This document shows, piece after piece, positions 15,501-20,459 of a stretch of DNA of 20,459 bases (positions within the stretch are counted from its first letter, which is position 1; each line of letters starts with the position of its first letter). The notes beneath the pieces are model-generated. The model saw nothing but the letters and a program-made list of their open reading frames with translations, had not been told where the DNA came from and did no database searches. The translations under genes and the position numbers were made by a program. The DNA comes from Chloroflexota bacterium (GTDB taxonomy: Bacteria; Chloroflexota; Ktedonobacteria; Ktedonobacterales; Ktedonobacteraceae), in assembly GCA_005879655.1 (NCBI GenBank), contig VBJK01000110.1:28369-48827 (forward strand). The letters run 5' to 3'.

Positions 15501-18227
15501 GCGACACATGCAGACTATGGGCAGGATATGTGTCTGCACCAGCTGATTTCGCAGCAAGTCGAGCAGACCCCAGAAGCAGTAGCGCTCGTCTTTGAAGAGG
15601 CAGTGCTCACCTATGGGCAACTCAACGCACAGGCCAATCACCTGGCCTCTCTTCTGCAAAGCATAGGCGTGGGACCAGATATGCTGGTAGGGGTCTATCT
15701 GCAACGCTCGTTCGACCTCGTCATTGGATTGTTGGCCATCCTCAAAGCTGGGGCCGCCTTTGTGCCGTTCGATCCAAGTACTCCCAGTGAGCGATTGGCC
15801 TTTCTGCTCTCAGATACTCAACCAGTCATGGTGCTCACCCAGACCCATCTCAAGAGAACACTCCCCCTGATACAGGGCCACATCCTCTGTCTGGATGGCT
15901 TGTGGCAAGCAAGGAGCCGCCATGAGTCCTCTCTGAACCCAACGAGTGAAGTCACACCGCAGCATCTAGCTTATGTGCTCTACACTTCAGGCTCAACGGG
16001 CAAGCCCAAGGGGGTGATGAACAGCCATCAAGGCATCTGCAATACCCTGCTTTGGAAACAGCAGACCTATCAACTGACTCCGACTGATTGCCTCTTGCAG
16101 AAAACAGCCCTCTCCTTCGATATGTCGCTGGAAGAGCTGTTCTGGCCTCTGCTTGCAGGTGCTAGACTCATACTTGCACCTGCCGAATGGTCTCAGAGTA
16201 GCTCCTACCTGGTCCCTCTGATCGCACGAGAGGCTGTCACCGTACTGGACATCGTGCCTTCGGTCTTAGAAACCTTTCTGCAAGAACCTGACTGGTCAGA
16301 CTGCCAGAGCTTGCATCTGGTGATGAGTGGAGGCGAGGCCCTCTCCCCTTCATTGCAGAAGCGCTTCCTGGCATCTCACAAGGCCCTCTTGTACAATCTG
16401 TATGGTCCCACAGAAGCAGCCATTAACGCGGCGTACTGGCCGTGCGAGCCTGAGCATGACCGGGCCTCTGGTGCCAGTGTGCCGATTGGTCATCCCATTG
16501 CCAACACGCAGATCTATCTGCTGGATAGGCACCTGCAACCAGTACCTATAGGAGTTCCAGCAGAAATCTGCATCAGCGGAATCAATCTGGCCTGGGGCTA
16601 TCACCAGCACGCTGATCTGACCGCCGAGTGCTTTGTACCTCATCCGTTCGTCGAGCGTAGCACAAAGTTTTACAGAGGCAGTCCTCAACCGGGAGCACGC
16701 CTCTACCGTACAGGAGACCTGGCTCGTTACCGAGCAGATGGTAGCATTGAATACCTGGGACGGCTAGATAGCCAGATCAAACTGCGCGGTCAACGCATCG
16801 AGCTGGGTGAAATAGAGGCAGTGCTCTTGCATCATCCTGAAATCCGAGAGGCTGTGGTACTGATACGAGAAGATGAGCGAAGAGAGAAACATCTGGTAGC
16901 TTATGTCGTAGGAGAGCAAGCCAATGCAGAGATGGCAGGGGAGTTACGAAGCTATATGCAGGAACAACTGCCTTCTTCTATGGTCCCAGCCTTCTTTGTG
17001 TTCTTGGATGCTTTGCCACTCATATCCAATGGCAAAGTTGACCGTAAGGCGCTACCAGTCCCCGACAGGAGTCAGTTCCTCAAGCACACGGAAATGACTC
17101 CAGGGGCGACGGCACTGGGGAGACCACAAACGCCCTTGCAAGAGCAGTTAGCCTTGATTTGGGCTGAGTTGTTGCAGGTACAAGAGATCGGTATCCATGA
17201 CAATTTCTTTGCGTTGGGAGGGCATTCCTTGCTGGCCGTGCAATTACTCAATCGTATGAACAAGCAGTTTGGGTCCTCGAGACTCTCTCTCACAAAGCTG
17301 TTTCAGGCACCGACTATCGAGCAAGCTGCTGCTCTTTTGCAAAAAGAAGTAGGGGGGCTTCCCGCTAGGGCAAGCCAGATGACTCCGTGGGTTCCCATTC
17401 AACAGGCAGGAGCAAAAACACCTTTCTTCTGTGTGCATGATGGTACTGGAGATGTGTATTGGTCTTTACATCTCGCTAAGCATCTGCGCCATGATCGGCC
17501 ATTCTATGGCATACAGGCACGTGGCCTTAGCGCTGATCAGGACCTTTTCTACAGTATCGAGGAGATGGCTGCCTACTATACTGATGAGTTGCTGAAAATT
17601 CAGCCGGATGGTCCGTACTTTCTTGGGGGATACTCCTTCGGGGGACATGTGGCATTCGAGATGGCACAACAATTACAAGCACAAGGAAGTTCAGTGGCCT
17701 TGCTGGCCATTCTCGATAGCTATCCTAGAGAGCAGGATGTTTCTACACCTGCCGAGGCAAGCCCCACCTCTATGAAGCCCCAGGAGACAGTGGAGGATTA
17801 TGCCAAAGCAATAGTGAGAATAGCAGAGGCGCTCAGTGGCTCTTGGAAAAAGAAGGTGTTGCTCCCATATGAAGAACTATCCCGTCTCCAACCGGATGCC
17901 CAATTGGCCTATCTCTTAGAACGGCTGAGAGATGCAGGAATAGCATCAGACGACATGGATGTATCTCAACTTCGTAGGTATATACAAGTAAATGAAGCGC
18001 TGGGCTACTGCCTTGAGAGATATCGACCGAAGCCTTACCCAGGACGTATCACCCTCTTCCGCAGCGAGGATGTAGCAGCTGACCCCTTGTCATGGTCTCC
18101 GTTCTCTGCTGGACCCGTAGAGGTGCATCCTGTCTCTGGCGATCATCTTTCGATGGTTGAAGAGCCTCATGTCCAAGCGTTAGCGTTGCAGCTGCAACAA
18201 TGTCTTGACAAGGCGGAAGTTTTATAG
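9588..18227 (+). CDS. NRPS: (E end)-C-A[PRMT-like MT]-PCP-C-A-PCP-TE
   Basis: 2879 residues. Residues 1-45 are the end of the split epimerase, so the ATG is probably not the original start. C1 is DCL-like (LTPLQQGLLFHTL near 80; HHLLLDG 215-221). The first A domain has YTSGSTGRPKG (from Y716), FDVSVGE (761), YGPTEA (856) and RGHRIELGEIE (971). A PRMT-like methyltransferase follows at about 1025-1340. A10 (NGKLDR, K1401) and the carrier (GGHSL, S1458) come next. C2 is LCL-type (HHIVSDG 1651-1657). The second A domain has YTSGSTGKPKG near 2132, FDMSLEE at 2177 and K2483. Its carrier Ser is S2547. A type I thioesterase ends the protein, with GYSFGG (S2683), LDSYP (D2710) and GDHLSM (H2853) as the likely triad. 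Pocket codes: first A D-V-G-N-L-G-M-I-E-K (not recognised); second A D-M-E-D-M-G-L-I-N-K, 8 of 10 with DMENLGLINK, known for ornithine or N5-hydroxyornithine derivatives in siderophore NRPSs. The thioesterase marks the end of the assembly line. Confidence 0.94.
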   Translation: MNALVVGEQLHVQWTYSEQIHRQATIEARAQEFLQALRDLLVHCLEPGAGGLTPSDFPLACLDQATLDRLLAGRDGLIEDLYPLTPLQQGLLFHTLSAPQSGVYIEQVSCTLRGELAVDAFEQAWQQVIMRHAVLRTGFVWQELHEPLQIVFRQVEWSLHVLDWKGRSLQQQEADLETFLRADRNQGFALDQPPLMRLTLVQLSETRTQVIWTHHHLLLDGWSLSLLLQDVLALYTAAVQGEVTVCELRRQYRDYISWLVAHKGETAETYWRQTMAGITAPTPLGIDQSVREHGSDEIYAKETLQVAAATSARWQEYAKREHVTLNTLMQAAWALVLSRYSGQNDVLFGNVVAGRPPELVGAERMIGLFINTVPVRVQVQDEEEVGVWLRRLQTQQLEQWFYENSSLVQVQGWSEVPRDQELFESLFVFENYPVQAALTEQKGLFEVEGFQIVERTNYPLTIGVEPGTGRDQHGEHLLAPQPLHLEVSYDCRRFTRATMQRLLRHLDTVLQQLVADPQQQLATISLHTEREREQLLVQWNATDSPIAADLCLHQLFEQQVEQTPDAIAIVFEETVLTYRELNRQANQLAHRLLGEGVSPDVLVGVCMEHSLELVIALLAILKAGGAYVSLDPELLPQERLTFLLEDAQVSLILTQTHVRERLPRVAVKMISVVATSGGQDPCAASTVPQQGSPSEHWHADNLNCSVQPENLAYLIYTSGSTGRPKGVMVTHRSISNNMHWRQSVFQFKPGDSIVQRTPLSFDVSVGEIFFPLTTGARVIMAHPEGHKDSTYLLKLAAEQQATLLNLVPSLLQVCVEEPGLEQCLSLRHMLCGAEAFPAELQERFFACNHAELCNMYGPTEATIEVTRWICERENTESTVPIGRPIANTQIYLLDIHLQPVPIGVKGEIYIGGLALARGYVNRADLTAERFVPNPWSILPGERLYRTGDLARYRSDGAIEYLGRIDQQVKLRGHRIELGEIEAVLLQHPAVDEAAVLVQGERPEDKRLTAYLVLQPEQEKVELWPSVGEYPVYDEHIYSEMTHNDARNALYKAALAQTVAGKIVVDVGTGRNAILARLCVEAGAKRVYAIEMMEESYQQAQAWVNRLGMQEQIKVLHGDATQVQIPELAEVCVSEIFGAIGGAEGSGVILNNIGHLLTPQAVVVPRRSLTKIVAVRLPDELQERPAFTEVSSQYVSQVFAQVGAPFDLRLCIMNFPLSHLISDGEIFEDLHYTGQAEVEYNRQVRLTITQRTRLDGFLLWLILDLAPGQTLDILQGRYSWLPVYFPVFSPGIEVDEGDVIEMLCQGMLSDNGINPNYRLHGRVARQNRETVTFTWLSCHHQPAYKQTDFYQRLFAEDSIRIRPQQGQALKNIQEHIRAYLPEFMEPSSFVLLERWPRLPNGKLDRRALTTIGQKRQELPASDCAPRTPIEEVLVTIWMQILKLKQVGVHENFFALGGHSLLATRLMARVRAAFSIEMPLRAVFNAPTIAGLALQVEQALRKGEVIQIPPLVPMVRPEHIPLSFAQERLWFLDQLEPESTAYLIPSAYRLLGEVPNIECLDQSLLEIIQRHESLRTTFSEREGQPVQVIHPVSGSTLLVIDLQGLGSEHREQQSLELARQEARHPCDLAKGPLLRGAVLRLESHEHVLLLTLHHIVSDGWSDEVLMNELIQLYQANVSGQPSALSPLSVQYADYALWQRSWLQGEVLQAQLAYWRKQLAELSLLTLPTDYPRPAVKTDRGATQESQISGEVVQGLRRLCRQENVTLFMTLLAAFQVLLARYSGEVNIAVGTPIANRNFAEIEGLIGFFVNTLVMRTDLAGNPTFLEILLSVREVCLQAYVHQDIPFEKVVEELAPVRDMSRSPLFQVMFVMQNMIGERRSIQGADPVRMKVVPLSVEGTTSKFDLTLSMTETEQGLHCDLEYSTDLFEQAFVTRLLDHFQTFLEGIVQDPQAHLSDLPLLDEEESKQQLVEWNATHADYGQDMCLHQLISQQVEQTPEAVALVFEEAVLTYGQLNAQANHLASLLQSIGVGPDMLVGVYLQRSFDLVIGLLAILKAGAAFVPFDPSTPSERLAFLLSDTQPVMVLTQTHLKRTLPLIQGHILCLDGLWQARSRHESSLNPTSEVTPQHLAYVLYTSGSTGKPKGVMNSHQGICNTLLWKQQTYQLTPTDCLLQKTALSFDMSLEELFWPLLAGARLILAPAEWSQSSSYLVPLIAREAVTVLDIVPSVLETFLQEPDWSDCQSLHLVMSGGEALSPSLQKRFLASHKALLYNLYGPTEAAINAAYWPCEPEHDRASGASVPIGHPIANTQIYLLDRHLQPVPIGVPAEICISGINLAWGYHQHADLTAECFVPHPFVERSTKFYRGSPQPGARLYRTGDLARYRADGSIEYLGRLDSQIKLRGQRIELGEIEAVLLHHPEIREAVVLIREDERREKHLVAYVVGEQANAEMAGELRSYMQEQLPSSMVPAFFVFLDALPLISNGKVDRKALPVPDRSQFLKHTEMTPGATALGRPQTPLQEQLALIWAELLQVQEIGIHDNFFALGGHSLLAVQLLNRMNKQFGSSRLSLTKLFQAPTIEQAAALLQKEVGGLPARASQMTPWVPIQQAGAKTPFFCVHDGTGDVYWSLHLAKHLRHDRPFYGIQARGLSADQDLFYSIEEMAAYYTDELLKIQPDGPYFLGGYSFGGHVAFEMAQQLQAQGSSVALLAILDSYPREQDVSTPAEASPTSMKPQETVEDYAKAIVRIAEALSGSWKKKVLLPYEELSRLQPDAQLAYLLERLRDAGIASDDMDVSQLRRYIQVNEALGYCLERYRPKPYPGRITLFRSEDVAADPLSWSPFSAGPVEVHPVSGDHLSMVEEPHVQALALQLQQCLDKAEVL
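11590..11700 (+). other. Extended linker in the A domain of the methyltransferase module
   Basis: Between the ISVV strand and ENLAYLIYTSGSTG there are about 15 more residues than in the other A domains here (ATSGGQDPCAASTVPQQGSP...). A perfect 10-nt palindrome CCACTAGTGG lies at 11608-11617. The position is the same as that of copy A of the 83-nt element, but I see no convincing sequence match to it. It may be an old degraded insert or normal loop variation. Confidence 0.3.
12660..13605 (+). other. PRMT5-like methyltransferase domain embedded in an NRPS A domain
   Basis: Inserted after A8 (RGHRIELGEIE) and before A10 (NGKLDR). It begins with a PRMT-like N-terminal helix region (VYDEHIYSEMTHNDAR). 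The SAM motif I is VDVGTG (residues 1064-1069 of the host protein), with the acidic ribose-binding residue E1090 in YAIEMM. The double-E loop is VSEIFGAIGGAE, with E1134 and E1143 nine residues apart, as in PRMT1 (E144/E153) and PRMT5 (E435/E444). A beta-barrel half follows with RYSWLPVYFPVFSP (Y1277 onward), which recalls the PRMT5 C-terminal segment SWFPILFPIKQP. Usual NRPS N-methyltransferase inserts are a different class I family without a PRMT barrel. The target is unknown: it could be a backbone nitrogen, a side-chain nitrogen or a guanidino group. Confidence 0.8.
17385..18227 (+). other. Type I thioesterase domain ending the assembly line
   Basis: An alpha/beta hydrolase fold begins at PFFCVHDGTGDV. 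Ser 2683 lies in GYSFGG, Asp 2710 in AILDSYP and His 2853 in SGDHLSM, a complete catalytic triad in the expected order. It would release the peptide by hydrolysis or cyclisation; the sequence does not say which. Confidence 0.92.
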
Positions 18228-18324
18228 GGTTTTAGTCCTGTTGACTTTTGCCAGCAGCAGGTATTAATGTGTATAATAGCAGTAAACTCTCATGTACTAA
18301 GCTTACAGAGGTAAACAACACAAC
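18228..18324 (+). other. Intergenic gap between NRPS and exporter genes
   Basis: 97 nt, more AT-rich than its surroundings. It contains the promoter at 18248-18277 and a weak ribosome binding site (GAGG 18308-18311, 13 nt before the ATG). I see no hairpin-plus-T-run terminator for the NRPS transcript, so read-through into the exporter genes is possible. Confidence 0.6.
18248..18277 (+). promoter_or_regulatory. Sigma70-like promoter for the ABC transporter genes
   Basis: TTGCCA (18248-18253, 5 of 6 with TTGACA) and TATAAT (18272-18277, perfect) are separated by 18 nt. Transcription would start near 18284, about 40 nt before the ATPase ATG. This would let the exporter be expressed independently of the 17-kb NRPS transcript. 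Confidence 0.6.
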
Positions 18325-19281
18325 ATGGGTATTGTGTATAATATTAGCCAAGTGACAAAAATCTATCGAGGTTCGGCCAAGAAAGCGAATGATTGTTTGA
18401 CGCTCACAATACGTGAAGGAGAGATTTTCGGGCTTCTAGGGCCAAATGGTGCGGGAAAGTCAACACTCATCAACCAGATAGCAGGAATAACCCGTCCCAC
18501 AAGTGGAAACATCCACTTGTTCGGGATAGATGTTGCTAGGAACCCTGAGGTAATTCCTGAATACGTGGCCCTTCAGCCTCAGCGTATGTCGGCCCTGGTA
18601 GACTTGTATCCACGAGAGGCCCTGCTGTACACAGCGCAACTGCGGCACGTTTCTAAGACGGTCGCACGCCAACAAATGGAGCATTTGATAGAAGAACTTG
18701 AGCTTGAAGCACTCTGTAAAAAGCTGATCCGACACCTTTCTGGCGGTCAACAAAAACTGGTGAGTCTGGCCCTTGCCTTCATCGGGGACCGACCAGTGCA
18801 GATCTTCGATGAGCCAACCAATGAGCTAGATCCAGTCGTGCGCCGCCGCATCTGGGAAAAACTGCTCTGTCTTCATCGGCAAGGCAAGACCATCATTATC
18901 GTCACACATAATGTCCTTGAAGCTGAGCAGGTCATTGAACACGTTGGCATCATCAATCATGGACAATTGCTCGCCCTTGGTAGCGTTGGAGGTCTCAAGA
19001 TGCAGGTTGATCAGCGCATCCGACTAGAACTCTTGCTCAAAGCGCAGCCTTTGGGCCTAACCCAAAGAAAAATCGACCCGAACATACTCAAGTCTCTGGG
19101 GGAGACACGAGCACTAACAGAACAGCACTGGGTCATTCTTTGTTCCAGGGCTAAGACACAGAGTACAATCAACCAAATCTTTGAGCATATAGGGATGGAA
19201 AATTTAGATGACTTTCGTATTGTCACTCCGTCACTAGAAGATGTCTATTTACAACTGGGAGGAGATATAAAACTTGGCTGA
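18325..19281 (+). CDS. ABC transporter ATP-binding protein (DrrA/CcmA-like)
   Basis: 318 residues, a cytoplasmic nucleotide-binding subunit that powers the adjacent permease. Walker A is GPNGAGKST (39-47), the Q-loop Gln is probably Q84, the signature is LSGGQ (138-142), Walker B is VQIFDEPT (158-165), the D-loop is NELD (166-169) and the H-loop His is in THN (H195). A C-terminal extension of about 90 residues after the core matches the DrrA type found beside antibiotic and lipopeptide clusters. The next gene overlaps its end or starts 127 nt later, depending on the chosen start. The likely role is peptide export or self-protection, inferred from position. Its ribosome site is weak because the GAGG lies 13 nt from the ATG. 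Confidence 0.93.
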   Translation: MGIVYNISQVTKIYRGSAKKANDCLTLTIREGEIFGLLGPNGAGKSTLINQIAGITRPTSGNIHLFGIDVARNPEVIPEYVALQPQRMSALVDLYPREALLYTAQLRHVSKTVARQQMEHLIEELELEALCKKLIRHLSGGQQKLVSLALAFIGDRPVQIFDEPTNELDPVVRRRIWEKLLCLHRQGKTIIIVTHNVLEAEQVIEHVGIINHGQLLALGSVGGLKMQVDQRIRLELLLKAQPLGLTQRKIDPNILKSLGETRALTEQHWVILCSRAKTQSTINQIFEHIGMENLDDFRIVTPSLEDVYLQLGGDIKLG

Positions 19282-19408
19282 ATACTTTCATAGACAACAC
19301 ATACTAGAGCAAGATAAGTATGGCCATGCATCACGGCAAGCGCATCCTGGGCCCAACTTTGCAGATACTAGCACTGGCTCGGCAAACCATGTCAAAAGAG
19401 GGCAGTTT

Positions 19409-20326
19409 ATGAGGCCAGATATTATAGATTCTCGCTATGACGTGCCAGCCTCAAGGAGGGAACCACAGTCATTAATCAGGGCTAGCCATCTCACAGCGCT
19501 TCCATCGCAGCAACCCCAAGAGCTTCATCTAACACAAGCTACGAGCAAAGCGGCAGATCCACCCTACGCGCGCCATCGTGCTACCCTGGTAACGGTCGCC
19601 CAACAATATTGGATACTGCTGAAGATCTTGTTGGCCGAATATAGGAGCACATGGTTCATCCACATTCTGGGTGGACTCTTAATACCCGTGAGTTTTGCTT
19701 TCGTGATCGTTTCTGTAGGAGGTGTATCAAACTCACAACAGGCAATCTATCTGCTTGGTGGGAATATGGCCATGTCAATAGCCACAGGTCCGGCGGCTTT
19801 TCTCATTACCAAGATGGGCTGGGCACGGCAAGTTAAAGAGTTTGAGTATTGGATTGCCCTGCCCGTATCGAAGTTGCTGCTCGTTCTTGCGATTATCTTG
19901 GTCGCTCTGCTGTTTGCACTGCCAGGAATTCTAGGCATCTATGTGTTTGGGAGTTTGTTATTGAGGCTTCCATTCTCTGGAACGTGGTCACTCATTCTTC
20001 TCATCCCGTTAGGAGTTCTTCCCTTGACAGGCGTGGGAGCCTTGCTCGGTACCATTGCACCTAACGGCGAAACGTCGAGTGTCCTGAGCAATGTATTGAT
20101 CCTCTTCGTTGGCGTTTTGTCACCCGTCGTACTCCCCTTGGAGTCACTACCAGTGCCTCTACGCATCCTTGCACAATTCATGCCAACCACCTATGTCGCT
20201 GATGCCTTTCGTGCTGTGCTTGGAGGACAGAAAACAGACTTGACATTCGACTTGATCATCCTGGCTCTCTTTTCTGCTATACTCCTGACAAGCACGTATT
20301 TTCGGCTGGACTGGCGTAATACCTGA
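19409..20326 (+). CDS. ABC-2 type transporter permease
   Basis: 305 residues from ATG 19409, chosen because GAGGG (19398-19402) lies 6 nt upstream, the same spacing as at 1439. An earlier in-frame TTG at 19274 overlaps the ATPase stop and follows GGAGG with a 10-nt gap; it would give 350 residues. About 80 hydrophilic residues precede six predicted membrane segments (roughly 83-104, 112-134, 152-182, 192-216, 224-244 and 279-298). The motif PTTYVADAFRAVLGG (259-273) before the last segment is typical of ABC-2 permeases of drug and polysaccharide exporters. With the upstream ATPase it would form a 2+2 exporter in the cytoplasmic membrane. Confidence 0.88.
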   Translation: MRPDIIDSRYDVPASRREPQSLIRASHLTALPSQQPQELHLTQATSKAADPPYARHRATLVTVAQQYWILLKILLAEYRSTWFIHILGGLLIPVSFAFVIVSVGGVSNSQQAIYLLGGNMAMSIATGPAAFLITKMGWARQVKEFEYWIALPVSKLLLVLAIILVALLFALPGILGIYVFGSLLLRLPFSGTWSLILLIPLGVLPLTGVGALLGTIAPNGETSSVLSNVLILFVGVLSPVVLPLESLPVPLRILAQFMPTTYVADAFRAVLGGQKTDLTFDLIILALFSAILLTSTYFRLDWRNT

Positions 20327-20342
20327 TACTTACAGGAGTGGT

Positions 20343-20459
20343 TTGACACTTGCCCTGACAGACGACCCCGCATCGGTATCCGTCTTTATGTCAATGATGA
20401 CCAGAGAGAAGAAGTACAACGTGCGACAATTCATCGATTACTTACGACAATTCGGACGG
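20343..20459 (+). CDS. Possible start of an unidentified gene, cut by the window edge
   Basis: An open frame runs from TTG 20343 (AGGAG at 20334-20338 just upstream), or from ATG 20388, to the right edge, and includes MTREKKYNVRQFIDYLRQFG. I do not recognise it. A second frame is also open over most of this stretch, so coding is unproven. Confidence 0.2.
   Translation, partial: MTLALTDDPASVSVFMSMMTREKKYNVRQFIDYLRQFGR

Noticed and set aside
18241..18277. TTGACT at 18241 as the -35 box for TATAAT at 18272
   Set aside because: The spacer would be 25 nt, too long; TTGCCA at 18248 gives 18 nt.
20327..20400. Terminator after the permease
   Set aside because: Only a weak AGACG/CGTCT pairing with a long loop and no T-run; not supportable.

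Overview
The window carries the downstream part of a bacterial nonribosomal peptide synthetase (NRPS) locus followed by an ABC export pair, all on the + strand. GC content is moderate (a little above 50% by eye), genes are tightly packed, and the NRPS wording (for example ADLTAERFIPHPW, GDLARYRADG) together with short palindromic repeats inside genes suggests a large-genome Chloroflexota of the Ktedonobacteria type. That placement is inference; no marker gene is present.

Layout. (1) 1-1421: end of an NRPS subunit, partial adenylation (A) domain plus carrier (PCP) and an acidic AT-rich tail, predicted Ser. (2) 1439-18227: what reads as one ancestral ~16.8 kb NRPS gene now broken into three reading frames. 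Its order is C-A(Thr)-PCP-C-A(?)-PCP-E-C-A(?, with embedded methyltransferase)-PCP-C-A(ornithine-like)-PCP-TE. The first break (about 6535-6605) is a short palindromic element lying in the second A domain. The second (about 9541-9588) is a frameshift inside the epimerase. (3) 18248-18277: a strong sigma70-like promoter. (4) 18325-20326: ABC ATPase and ABC-2 permease, a likely exporter or self-resistance pair. (5) The last ~130 bases hold nothing certain.

How the parts would work together: the upstream subunit loads Ser and passes the chain to the Thr module through terminal docking helices. Four modules extend it, the C-terminal thioesterase releases it, and the ABC pair exports it. The most unusual part is a protein-arginine-methyltransferase-like (PRMT5-like) domain inserted in the third complete A domain between core motifs A8 and A10, with the SAM motif, the double-E loop spacing and the PRMT barrel segment all visible.

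The line also shows signs of erosion or remodelling. These are an 83-nt palindromic element in two A domains in opposite orientations, a GC-rich hairpin insert in another part of an A domain, a 16-codon in-frame loss of the RDxSR region of the first C domain, and an apparent scar where an E domain was removed. As read, the peptide assembly line is probably not functional, unless the two frame breaks are sequencing errors or are bypassed.
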